Assembly (NCBI GenBank): GCA_041389495.1
Contig: JAWKRT010000001.1
Location: 1,550,001-1,614,000 of the forward strand
Source of the DNA: Myxococcota bacterium
Lineage (GTDB): Bacteria; Myxococcota_A; UBA9160; UBA4427
DNA: 64,000 nt
Direction: 5' to 3'
Position 1 is the stretch's first letter. Every line of letters begins with the position of its first letter. The translations under genes were made by a program, and so were the position numbers. Under the pieces are notes generated by a model. The model saw only the letters and a program-made list of their open reading frames with translations, made no database searches and was not told the origin of the DNA. Positions 49,694 to 57,468 of this stretch are shown here, in pieces.

Positions 49694-50377
49694 TCACGCG
49701 TAGCGCAGAAGGAGCTCCGCCAGCTCGCGCGGCCGCGACAGGAACGCGCTGTGCCCCGCGTCGAACGGCACGACCTCGTCGACGCCGGCGTTGCGCGCCT
49801 GCTCGCGTTGATAGGCGGGCGGGAGCGCCTCGTCGCGCTCGAGCAGGATGTACGTGGTCGCGAGGCCGGGCGGCAGCGCGACGGGCGGCACGCGCTCCGT
49901 CATCGGGCCGGGCGGCTCGCGTTCGAGCCGCGCGAGCAGCCAGGCCACCGTGTCGTCGTCGAGGTCGTTGCAGAACATCCGCCGGAAGTCCGCGCCGCGC
50001 GAGACCGGCGACAGCGGGTGTTCCATCAGGTCGGCGATCGACTGCCCGACCGGCGGATTCGACGTCGACAGGTGCACGAGCCGCCGCACGCGATCGCCGA
50101 CGCGCTGCGCCACGCGAGGCGTCGTGATGCCGGCCAGCGAGTGACCGACGAGCACCACGTCGGCGAGGTCGCGCCCCTCGATCTCGCCGACCACGTCGTC
50201 GACGTAGTCCGCGACCGTGATGCCCTCGAGCCCGCCGTCGCCGCGGCGCGCGCCGTGGCCGCGGAGGTCGACGGCGACGACCGCGCCGACGCGCGGGTCG
50301 GACACGAGGTGCGGCACCAGGCGCTCCCAGCACCACGCGCCGTGCGCACCGCCGTGGACGAGGACGAAGTCGGTCAT
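49694..50377 (-). CDS. Alpha/beta hydrolase, MenH/salicylate-esterase type
   Basis: A 227-residue hydrolase: FVLVHGGAHGAWCWERLVPHL near 4-24, nucleophile in LVGHSLAGI near 75, AVDLRGHGA, and a histidine in DAGHSAFLSRP near 210. It resembles plant methylesterases and small alpha/beta esterases that lack the usual lid. The ATG is followed by MTDFVLVHGG. It is the first gene before the methyltransferases on this strand. Substrate unknown. Confidence 0.9.
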   Translation of the reverse strand: MTDFVLVHGGAHGAWCWERLVPHLVSDPRVGAVVAVDLRGHGARRGDGGLEGITVADYVDDVVGEIEGRDLADVVLVGHSLAGITTPRVAQRVGDRVRRLVHLSTSNPPVGQSIADLMEHPLSPVSRGADFRRMFCNDLDDDTVAWLLARLEREPPGPMTERVPPVALPPGLATTYILLERDEALPPAYQREQARNAGVDEVVPFDAGHSAFLSRPRELAELLLRYA

Positions 50378-50572
50378 GGCGTCAGGCCTCTTCGGGGCGT
50401 CGCATCCATCTCCCGAGGCATCCGCGTCGCTACTGCTGGCGAAGCAATACGGGGTGCCCGTGACTCTTGGTTCGTCCTGGGCGGGTAGTAGGGCGACGCC
50501 GTAGCTCGTGGACGAGCGTTCGTCATATTCGCACGCCAGTGCGCATGGACCTCGGCCGCGTCCGAAACCTTG
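50378..50572. other. Lower-GC intergenic stretch
   Basis: About 195 bases with noticeably more A/T than neighbours (for example GCGAAGCAATACGGGGTG). No supported gene: an 88-residue frame exists on the minus strand but shows no conserved features. It may be part of a foreign islet that includes the GIY-YIG gene. Confidence 0.35.
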
Positions 50573-51118
50573 CTAGGTCCCCGCCCTCCTGCCGCGACGA
50601 GACTGGCGCTCATAGAACAAGGTTCCCGCCTCGTAGTCACGGACGTTTCCGGGCGCGATGCCCACCCGCTTCTTTCGGCTGTTGAATTCGAGCTGAGGTC
50701 CGGCTGCGCGAATCAGAAGTGTCTCGATTTCACGTTCATGCACCTTCTGCTCGACGATGTAGAACGAGAAGTAGAGAAGTTCTGCGGAGTGCGCGCGCTT
50801 GTGCGCGGACAGTCGGGCAAAGATCGCGCCTCGTCCGATGTAGCGTGCGGTGCCCATGGAATCGTGTGCGACGTAGACGCCGGTCGCCTGCATGCCGCGC
50901 TCCGCGAGGTCGCGACGCACGTTGGCCAGCGCCTCGAACGGAAGCTTTTCGCCGAGTGCAGTGAAGAGCCGCGACACGCTTCGCGGTCGCCCGCGGCTAC
51001 GTCGAAGCTCACCGGAGACGACCACGCGACCGACGTCGGACCAGACAGTGCCCGTCGAGCGCTTCGAGTGGGAGGGCTTCTTGCGGCGTTTGGGCCGCGC
51101 CGGACTGTGGCGTGTCAT
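50573..51118 (-). CDS. GIY-YIG-like nuclease domain protein
   Basis: A 181-residue basic protein. Residues 70-150 carry the GIY-YIG pattern: GVYVAHD (GIY-like), then ARYIGRG (YIG), an Arg in RLSAHKRAHSAEL, the acid in HEREIETLLIRAAGP and Asn in FNSRKKR. The family cuts DNA by one metal ion (UvrC, homing enzymes, Slx1). The N-terminal 50 residues are Lys/Arg/Ser-rich. Base composition is unusual: the line 50701-50760 has 32 G/C of 60, while neighbours are mostly above 70%. Codon use is also less GC at third positions. Horizontal origin is likely; role may be defence, repair or mobility. Confidence 0.75.
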   Translation of the reverse strand: MTRHSPARPKRRKKPSHSKRSTGTVWSDVGRVVVSGELRRSRGRPRSVSRLFTALGEKLPFEALANVRRDLAERGMQATGVYVAHDSMGTARYIGRGAIFARLSAHKRAHSAELLYFSFYIVEQKVHEREIETLLIRAAGPQLEFNSRKKRVGIAPGNVRDYEAGTLFYERQSRRGRRAGT

Positions 51119-51222
51119 CGTCGGCGATTCCCGAGCGTCTCCTGCAACGTTCGATGAGAGTCATGATCCACTGTCGACGATAGTCGCGGGCTTCCGATGC
51201 CAGGCCGAAGCTACGATCGCCG

Positions 51223-51627
51223 CTAGCCCGGAATCACTCCCAGCTGCTTCAGCATCCCGAACGTGTCCGCGAACCTCCACGTGCGCCGCACCTTGCCGTC
51301 TTCGACCTCGAGCAGCGTGCAGGCCTCGGTCGTGAACGTGCGGCCCGTGGCGGGCAGGGTTCCGAGGGCGCCTTCGTTGGTTCCGGAGAGGCGGTAGCGG
51401 AGCGTGACGACGTTGCCGTCGACGTAGGTGGCGAGCTCTTCGAGGTGGCTGTCGGGCGTGGCCTTCCACCAGGCTTCGAGGGCGGCGACCTCGGCGTCGG
51501 CGCCGTCGGTCTGGACCTCGCCGTGCACGCGCGCTCGATAGTCGTCGTGGAGGAGGGCGCGGTAGCCGCGGGCGTCGCGGCCGTTGTCGCATTCGATCAC
51601 CTTGCGGACGACGTCGAGCGGGCGCAT
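51223..51627 (-). CDS. NTF2-like (SnoaL) protein
   Basis: A 134-residue SnoaL/NTF2-type cone-fold protein: IECDNGRDARGYRALLHDDYRARVHG, WKATPDSHLEELATYVDGN and a final TWRFADTFGMLKQLGVIPG. Such proteins bind small ligands or act as cyclases, epoxide hydrolases or ketosteroid-isomerase-like enzymes; no catalytic Asp can be assigned surely. GGAGGCCCC precedes the ATG. It ends 13 bases after the stop of the amidohydrolase gene upstream, so the two share an operon. Confidence 0.85.
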   Translation of the reverse strand: MRPLDVVRKVIECDNGRDARGYRALLHDDYRARVHGEVQTDGADAEVAALEAWWKATPDSHLEELATYVDGNVVTLRYRLSGTNEGALGTLPATGRTFTTEACTLLEVEDGKVRRTWRFADTFGMLKQLGVIPG

Positions 51628-51640
51628 GGGGCCTCCGGGC

Positions 51641-52480
51641 CTAGAGGGGCAGGCGGTAGGTGCGGATGGCGTTGCCGCCGAAGATGGCGTCGCGCTCGGC
51701 GGGGCTGCGGCCGGCGAGCACGGCGCGCGCGGTCTCGAGCAGCTGCGCATAGCCCGTGAGCTGGAGCGAGACGGGCCAGTTCGAGGCCCAGATCATGCGC
51801 TCGGCGCCGAAGTGCTCGAGCGCGAAGTCGAAGTAGGGGCGGAAGGCGTCGACGTCGCAGCCGCCGCGGTACATGTCGAGGCCGGAGACCTTCACGACGC
51901 AGTGCGGGTGCGCGGCGGCGCGCGCGAACGCGGTCGCCCACGGCTCCCAGTCTTCGGGCTTCGCACCGGGCATCCCGAAGTGGCAGACGACGAGACGCAG
52001 CGCGGGCACGGCAGCGGCGATCGTCGCGACGTGCTCGAGGTGCCGCGGCTGGAAGGCCGAGAGGTCGAACGCGAGCCCGGCGTCGGCGAGCAGGCGCAGC
52101 GAGTCGAGGACGGCGGGCCGGACGACCCAGTCGGGGTCGGGCTCGTCGTGGATCAGGTGCCGGACGCCGACGAGCGGCGCGCGCGCGTCGCGGTGGCGCG
52201 CGATCGCGCGCTCGGTCGCGGCCGGGTCGGCGAGCGGCACCCAGCCGACGACGCCCGCGATGAATCCCGCCTCGGCCGCCTGCGCGAGCATGAAGTCGGT
52301 TTCGGGCTCGCAGTCGGCCGCCTGCACGCAGACGCTGGCGTCGACGCCCGCGTCCTTCGCGAGCGCGCCGAGCTCTTCGTGTCCGACGAAGCGTGCGAGG
52401 TGCGGGAGGAAGCGGAGGAACGGGTAGTCGATGCGCGCGGGGTCGAGCAGGTGGTGGTGGGCGTCGACGACGAGGGCCAT
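51641..52480 (-). CDS. Amidohydrolase 2 family metal-dependent hydrolase
   Basis: A 279-residue TIM-barrel hydrolase. MALVVDAHHHL at the N-terminus is the HxH metal site, VCHFGMPG near 165 and MIWASNWP near 237 (Asn replacing part of the usual GSDWP) complete the pattern, with a histidine in VRHLIHDEPDP. It resembles L-fuconolactonase or 2-pyrone-4,6-dicarboxylate lactonase-like members. In such enzymes the last acid is usually Asp; here it is Asn-like (SNWP), so catalysis needs a check. GGGAGA precedes the ATG. It is the first gene of a two-gene operon with the NTF2-like gene. Confidence 0.85.
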   Translation of the reverse strand: MALVVDAHHHLLDPARIDYPFLRFLPHLARFVGHEELGALAKDAGVDASVCVQAADCEPETDFMLAQAAEAGFIAGVVGWVPLADPAATERAIARHRDARAPLVGVRHLIHDEPDPDWVVRPAVLDSLRLLADAGLAFDLSAFQPRHLEHVATIAAAVPALRLVVCHFGMPGAKPEDWEPWATAFARAAAHPHCVVKVSGLDMYRGGCDVDAFRPYFDFALEHFGAERMIWASNWPVSLQLTGYAQLLETARAVLAGRSPAERDAIFGGNAIRTYRLPL

Positions 52481-52762
52481 GGCGGTTCTCCCGCGCGCGG
52501 CGCGCGCCGCGTCGAGCGCCGTGCCACCGGTCGCCGCGCGCGCACGCGCCGGGGCCGGCGCAGGTGCACGCGCGCGACTTCGCGCGCGCGCATTCAACCA
52601 CCGCGCACGCGGGCGGGGCAACCGCGCCGTCCCGCCCCGCGCCCCGCGCGCGCGTGGCCCGCGCGCGGTGCGCACCTTCGGGCCGCGCGCGGCGCGCGCG
52701 GGTGGTAGGCTGCGCGCTCCGAACGCCCATCGCGCGCGCCGCGCGCCTCGGAGGGAGAGCGC
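52481..52762. other. Divergent intergenic region, CG-rich
   Basis: About 280 bases between the amidohydrolase and the barrel protein. Almost entirely CGCG-alternating. GGTAGGCTGCGC near 52705-52716 resembles the TAGRCT-type -10 boxes in this window and lies upstream of the barrel gene. Nothing else is recognised. Confidence 0.35.
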
Positions 52763-53371
52763 ATGCTGCGCACGACCGCACGCCCGAACGGCCCGATCGC
52801 CCGCACGCTCTACCCCGTCCTGCTCGCCTCGCTGCTCGCGCTCCTCGCGCTCGCCGCGCTCCCGGGCGCGGCGCTCGCGGACGACGACGAGGACGAAGAG
52901 GAGCAGGACTTCTCGCGCGAGGGGCCCTACCTCGGCCTGTCCGGCATGTTCGCGGTCGACCTCTCGACCGACAACCTCGACGTCTCCGAGACGGGCGGCG
53001 TCGAGGCGCGCGTCGGCTTCCGGCTCGCGCCGGCGCTCGCGCTCGAGCTGACGGGCGACTGGCTCTCGCTCGGCGGCCGCAACCCGTGGTCCATCGGCAT
53101 CGCGACGCGCCTCTACGTCGCGCCGCTCCTCGACACGCAGTGGATGGATGACCGCCTGCAGCCGTTCGCGTTCGGCACGTGGGGCGTCCTGAGCGGCGAC
53201 CTCGGCAAGGGCAAGGAGCCGAGCGGCCACCTGAAGCTCGGCCTCGGCACCGACTACTGGCTCACCAACGACGTCGCGCTGCAGCTCGCCGCCGGCTACA
53301 CGCTCAACGCCGGCGACGCGGCGCGCTGGCGGAGCCTCGAGCTCTCGCTCGGCGTGAACTGGCGCTACTGA
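52763..53371 (+). CDS. Outer-membrane beta-barrel-like protein
   Basis: A 202-residue exported protein with a signal peptide (1-39, ending ALA), an acidic run DDDEDEEEQD and an eight-strand-like barrel: GPYLGLSGMFAVDL, VEARVGFRLAPALALELTG, LKLGLGTDYWLTND and the end ELSLGVNWRY with terminal aromatic residue, a typical OmpA-type barrel finish. GGAGGGAG precedes the ATG. Function unknown; it could be a porin-like or adhesin-like surface protein. Confidence 0.85.
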   Translation: MLRTTARPNGPIARTLYPVLLASLLALLALAALPGAALADDDEDEEEQDFSREGPYLGLSGMFAVDLSTDNLDVSETGGVEARVGFRLAPALALELTGDWLSLGGRNPWSIGIATRLYVAPLLDTQWMDDRLQPFAFGTWGVLSGDLGKGKEPSGHLKLGLGTDYWLTNDVALQLAAGYTLNAGDAARWRSLELSLGVNWRY

Positions 53372-53408
53372 GGCGCGCGCCATCGCCCACTCGCGGCGCC
53401 GGGCGCTG

Positions 53409-54095
53409 ATGCGCCACTCCGAGGTCCATCGCGCCCACCGCATCGGGTGGCTGCGCGCCGCCGTGCTCGGCGCGAACGACGGCATCGTCTCGACGGCGAG
53501 CCTCGTGCTCGGCGTCGCGGCCGCCGACGCGACGCACGAGAGCGTCGTCGTCGCGGGCGTCGCCGGCCTCGTCGCGGGCGCGATGTCGATGGCCGCGGGC
53601 GAGTACGTCTCGGTGAGCTCGCAGCGCGACACGGAGGAGGCCGACCTGCGGCGCGAGCGCGCGGAGCTCGCCGCCGACCCGGTCCTCGAGCGCGACGAGC
53701 TCGCGGGCATCTACGTGGAGCGCGGCCTCGACGAGGCGACGGCGCGCGCCGTCGCCCACCAGCTGATGGAGCACGACGCGCTCGCCGCCCACGCGCGCGA
53801 CGAGCTCGGCATCGACACCGACGGGCTCGCGCAGCCGGTCGTGGCCGCGCTCGCCTCGGCGGCGACGTTCGCCGTCGGCGCCGCGCTGCCGCTGCTCGTC
53901 GTCGTGCTCGCACCGGGCCCGGCGCTGCGCGCGGCGGTCGCGACGTCGTCGCTCGCGCTGCTGTGCGCGCTCGGCGCGCTCGCGGCGGGGGCGGGCGGCG
54001 CGAGCGCCTGGCGCGGCGCGGTCCGCGTCGGGTTCTGGGGCGCGCTCGCGATGGCGCTCACGACGGCGGTCGGGCGGCTCTTCGGCGCCGGCTGA
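53409..54095 (+). CDS. VIT1/CCC1 family iron/manganese transporter
   Basis: A 228-residue membrane protein with HRIGWLRAAVLGANDGIVST at its N-terminus, the family signature, and GLVAGAMSMAAGEYVSVSSQRDTEEADL. The central cytosolic stretch (90-135) contains ERDELAGIYVERGLD. About five hydrophobic segments follow to the C-terminus. CCC1/VIT1 members export iron or manganese from the cytoplasm to vacuoles in eukaryotes; bacterial relatives are called VIT family and probably detoxify metals. It follows the barrel gene by 38 bases. Confidence 0.93.
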   Translation: MRHSEVHRAHRIGWLRAAVLGANDGIVSTASLVLGVAAADATHESVVVAGVAGLVAGAMSMAAGEYVSVSSQRDTEEADLRRERAELAADPVLERDELAGIYVERGLDEATARAVAHQLMEHDALAAHARDELGIDTDGLAQPVVAALASAATFAVGAALPLLVVVLAPGPALRAAVATSSLALLCALGALAAGAGGASAWRGAVRVGFWGALAMALTTAVGRLFGAG

Positions 54096-54097
54096 CC

Positions 54098-54115
54098 GCG
54101 CGCCCGAAGGCGCGC
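54098..54115. terminator. Hairpin between convergent VIT and LLM genes
   Basis: GCGCGCC (54098-54104) and GGCGCGC (54109-54115) pair around a CGAA loop, directly between two stops. No T run. Confidence 0.4.
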
Positions 54116-55033
54116 CTAACGAAGATCCCGAACGCGCGCGCGACGACGAGCCCGCTCCGCCAGCCACTCGCGCGTGCGCCGCGCGGCGCCGGGCTCGCCG
54201 TCGACGTGCACGAGGATCGGGTTCAGGTCCGTCACGCCGCTCGCCGCGAGTGCCTCGAGCCCGTCCTCGACGCGCGCCTCGTCGCCCACGAGCGCGACGT
54301 CGCTCGGGTGCGCGGCGCCCTGCGCCGCGAGCACGCGCGCGTACACGGGCAGGCGGCTCGAAGGGCCGGTGTAGGCGTCGACCGCGGCGCGCGCGCTCGC
54401 GGCGTCGTCGCACACGACGACGGGAAGGCTCGCGACGATGCGCGCGCGCGCAGGAAGGCGCGGCCGCACGGCGCGCGCGACGAAGGCGGCCCCTGCGTAG
54501 ACGAGCGACACGCCGTCGGCGAGCTCGGCCGCGAGCGCGATCATGCGCGGGCCGAGCGCGGCGAGCAGCACGGGCGGCGGCTTCGGCGCGGCGATGGGCG
54601 TCGCCACGCGCAGCCGCTGGTAGCGCCCCTCGTGCACGACGTGCTCGCCGCGCAGGAGCGGGCGCAGCACGGCGAGCGCCTCGCGCGTGCGGCCGACGAC
54701 GTCGTCGGCGGGCAGGCCGAGCTTGCGCTCGAGCAGCGCGGGGTGCCCGCTGCCGACGCCGAGGCAGAGCCGCCCGCGCGTCGCGACCTGCACGGTGAGC
54801 GCCTGCTGCGCGAGCGCCGTCGGGTGGCGTGTCGGCAGCGGCACGACCGACGTGCCGAGCTCGATGCGCTCCGTGCACGTGCCGGCGAGCGCGAGCAGCG
54901 TGAGTGCGTCCTGCTCGAACACCTGGCCGAGCCACACGCTCGCGAAGCCGTCGCGCTCGGCGGCGGCGAAGGCGGAGAGCGTCGACGCGAGGTCGCGCTG
55001 CCCGCGCGGGTCGAGCTGCAGGCCGATCCTCAT
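54116..55033 (-). CDS. LLM-class flavin (F420?)-dependent oxidoreductase
   Basis: A 305-residue TIM-barrel oxidoreductase of the luciferase-like family. MRIGLQLDPRG, FASVWLGQVFEQDALTLLA, ELGTSVVPLPTRHPTALAQQALT and LCLGVGSGHPALLERKLG are typical of the F420-dependent (MER-like) branch. The ligand region PPVLLAALGPRMIALAAELADG follows. Cofactor F420 synthesis genes are not in this window, so FMN is possible. The ATG overlaps the dipeptidase stop by 4 bases, so it lies at the end of an operon of dipeptidase and deoxyhypusine-synthase-like genes. Confidence 0.9.
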   Translation of the reverse strand: MRIGLQLDPRGQRDLASTLSAFAAAERDGFASVWLGQVFEQDALTLLALAGTCTERIELGTSVVPLPTRHPTALAQQALTVQVATRGRLCLGVGSGHPALLERKLGLPADDVVGRTREALAVLRPLLRGEHVVHEGRYQRLRVATPIAAPKPPPVLLAALGPRMIALAAELADGVSLVYAGAAFVARAVRPRLPARARIVASLPVVVCDDAASARAAVDAYTGPSSRLPVYARVLAAQGAAHPSDVALVGDEARVEDGLEALAASGVTDLNPILVHVDGEPGAARRTREWLAERARRRARVRDLR

Positions 55034-56322
55034 CCGGCGCGCGGCGGCGCGCCCGCGCCCGCGCTCGCGCTCTGGCGCGCGACGTCCTCCACCTCGCGGA
55101 GCACGCGCAGCAGGTTCTCGCCGAGCACCTTGCGCACCGTCGCCTCCGGGTGGCCCCGCTCGAGCAGGCCGCGCGTGAGCGCCGGCAGCAGGTTCACCTC
55201 GTCGAGCCCTTCGGGCAGCGAGGCGATGCCGTCCCAGTCGGCGCCGATGCCGACGTGGTCGGGGCCGGCGACGGCGATCGCGTGGTCGAAGTGGTCGAGC
55301 AGGCGCGCGAGCGGAGCCTGCGGCATCGGGTGCGCCGCATAGTAGGCGCGCCGGGCGAGCCACAGGCCCCACCCGTCGTCGGCGAAGCGCACGCCGAGCG
55401 CCGCGAACGCGGGGCCGTGCTCGCGGTACCAGGCCTCGATCGCCGGGCCGACCTCCGGGTCGATGTAGCCCGAGTAGAAGTTGATCATCGCGACGCCGCC
55501 GTTCGCGGCGAGCGCGCGCAGCATCGCGTCGTCGAGGTTGCGCACGTGGTCGTGGACGGCGCGGCACGAGGAGTGCGACGCGATCACGGGCGCGCGCGTC
55601 GCGGCGATGACGTCCCAGAACGTCGCGTCGGCGACGTGCGAGACGTCGACCATCATCCCGATGCGGTTCATCTCGGCGACGATCTCGCGCCCGCGGTCGG
55701 TGAGCCCGCCGTGGAGCGGCGGCGGCACCTCGCGCGTGCCCGCCGAATCGGCCCAGCTCGTGTGGAACGAGTGCGTGAGCGTGACGTAGCGGACGCCGAG
55801 CCGGTGGAACGTGCGCAGCGCGGCGAGCGAGTCCTCGAGGATGTGCCCGCCCTCGATGCCCATCATGCTCACGAAGCGCCCGGCGGCGACGTGCGCGCGC
55901 ACCTCGGCCTCGCTCGTGGCGAGCGCGACGCCGGGCGTGCGCGCGACCATCTCGTGCACGGCGTCGATGCGCTCGAGCGCCTCGCGGATCGCGCTCCCGG
56001 GCTCCGGGCGCTCGCCCATGTAGATCGACCAGAACTCGACGTCGAGCCCGCCCTCGCGGATGCGCGGCAGGTCCATGTGCGTCTCGGTCTTCGGGTGGCG
56101 CGCGGCGAAGTCGAACGACGCGTCCTGGAAGTAGAGCGTCGTGTCGGAGTGCGTGTCGACGACGATCGCGTCGCGGTGGATGCGCGCCGCGCGCGCGTCG
56201 AGCGACTCCGCGGCGCTCGCGGCGGCGGCCTCGGCGGCCGGCCCGCGCGCACAGCCGGCCGCGAGCGCGGCGAGGGCGATCGTCGCCGCGGCGCCGCGGC
56301 GCGCGCCCGCACGCCGGCGCAC
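55030..56322 (-). CDS. Membrane dipeptidase (M19), probable lipoprotein
   Basis: A 430-residue zinc dipeptidase of the renal-dipeptidase family. A lipobox LAALAAGC near residue 23 indicates a lipid-anchored periplasmic enzyme. Metal ligands are the HSD of VVDTHSDTTL, the Glu in GIEGGH, and the His of DVSHVADATFWDV and ASHSSCRAVHDHVRN. GPDHVGIGADWDG near the end is the conserved final motif. Start is GTG 56322, five bases after the preceding TAG. It cleaves dipeptides, often with D-residues or beta-lactams. Confidence 0.9.
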   Translation of the reverse strand: MRRRAGARRGAAATIALAALAAGCARGPAAEAAAASAAESLDARAARIHRDAIVVDTHSDTTLYFQDASFDFAARHPKTETHMDLPRIREGGLDVEFWSIYMGERPEPGSAIREALERIDAVHEMVARTPGVALATSEAEVRAHVAAGRFVSMMGIEGGHILEDSLAALRTFHRLGVRYVTLTHSFHTSWADSAGTREVPPPLHGGLTDRGREIVAEMNRIGMMVDVSHVADATFWDVIAATRAPVIASHSSCRAVHDHVRNLDDAMLRALAANGGVAMINFYSGYIDPEVGPAIEAWYREHGPAFAALGVRFADDGWGLWLARRAYYAAHPMPQAPLARLLDHFDHAIAVAGPDHVGIGADWDGIASLPEGLDEVNLLPALTRGLLERGHPEATVRKVLGENLLRVLREVEDVARQSASAGAGAPPRAG

Positions 56323-56327
56323 CGATG

Positions 56328-57380
56328 CTAGGCGACCGGCCGCGCCTCGAGGCGCTCGATCACCGAGCGCACGACGAGCGGCCACGCGATCGTCGCGTCC
56401 GCGAACACCTCCGCGAAGCGCCCGCCCTCGGCCTCCGGCACGAACTTCCCCCACGAGACGCCCTCCGAGTAGGAGCAGCCCGAGAGCCCGCCCCAGTGCT
56501 CGGGCTCGGGGCAGATGCGCACCGCGTACTTGTAGCGGCGCAGCGGCTCGTCGATCTCGAGCCGCAGACGGCGGATGTCGAGGTAGGGGCCGACCTGCTG
56601 CGCCCAGTTGCGCGGCACGCCGCCGCCGATCGTGAAGATGCCGATCGTCTCGTGGCGGCGGATGCGCTCGGCGAAGTCGTCGAGGTCGAGGTACGGGTCG
56701 AACGGGAAGGGCGGCTCGCCGCGCTGGCGGCGCATCGTGTTGAAGATCGAGACGTCGAGGCCGAGCTCCGAGTCCGTGAACGCCGGCACGAACACGGGCA
56801 CGCCCTGCTGGTACGCGCTCTTCAGGATGGCGCGGCCCTCGGTCGCGCTCGCGAGGAAGGCGCCGAGCCGGTCCATGATGAGGCGGCTCGACAGCACCGT
56901 TCCCTCGGCGAGCCCCGCCAGCGCCTTCTGCAGCACCTGCTCCGCGTCGTCGAGGTTCTTCTCGAGCTCGATCGTGTCGTACACGCGGTTGTAGCCGCGC
57001 TCGTAGAGGTACTCGTCCTTCATCGTCGAGCGGTGCTTGAAGTGCAGCATGCCGGCGCCCTCGACGAAGCCGTGCGTCATGAGCGCGCCGGTCGCGACGA
57101 TGGCCTGCACCCAGCCGCGGTCGATCATCTCGCACAGCACCATGCCCTGCTTCGCGATCGTCATCGCGCCCGACACGGTGACGACGCGGAAGCAGTCGCG
57201 GTCGCGGACCATCGCCTCGAGCGTGTCGGCCGCCTCGCCGAGCCGCCGCCCCCCGAAGGCCGTGTTCGACATCGCGCGCACGAGCGCGTCGACGCTGCCG
57301 GTCGCGGCGAGGTCGAGCGGGACGAGCGGCTCGAGGCCGTCGTCGTGACCGGTGCCGAACTTCACCTCTTCGCGCTGCAT
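56328..57380 (-). CDS. Deoxyhypusine-synthase-like protein
   Basis: A 350-residue member of the deoxyhypusine synthase family: LVRAMSNTAFGGRRLGEAAD, VSGAMTIAKQGMVLCEMID, HGFVEGAGMLHFKHRS and the C-terminal SYSEGVSWGKFVPEA with the catalytic lysine K312. In eukaryotes and archaea the enzyme transfers the aminobutyl group of spermidine to a lysine of eIF5A; bacteria lack eIF5A. Bacterial homologues are thought to act on small polyamines (homospermidine synthesis). GGAGGAG precedes the ATG. It is the first gene before the dipeptidase and LLM oxidoreductase, which may form an operon with it. Confidence 0.9.
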   Translation of the reverse strand: MQREEVKFGTGHDDGLEPLVPLDLAATGSVDALVRAMSNTAFGGRRLGEAADTLEAMVRDRDCFRVVTVSGAMTIAKQGMVLCEMIDRGWVQAIVATGALMTHGFVEGAGMLHFKHRSTMKDEYLYERGYNRVYDTIELEKNLDDAEQVLQKALAGLAEGTVLSSRLIMDRLGAFLASATEGRAILKSAYQQGVPVFVPAFTDSELGLDVSIFNTMRRQRGEPPFPFDPYLDLDDFAERIRRHETIGIFTIGGGVPRNWAQQVGPYLDIRRLRLEIDEPLRRYKYAVRICPEPEHWGGLSGCSYSEGVSWGKFVPEAEGGRFAEVFADATIAWPLVVRSVIERLEARPVA

Positions 57381-57468
57381 GGGCTCGACTCCTCCCGCGA
57401 GTCCGGGCGTTGCGGGCGCGCGACGCGCGCCCCGCCGACGGGGGTCGCACCCTAGCGCACGGGCGTGC

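Noticed and set aside
50374..50640. An 88-codon minus frame before the GIY-YIG gene
   Set aside because: No Shine-Dalgarno or conserved pattern, and its start lies inside the GIY-YIG gene (overlap of 68 bases).
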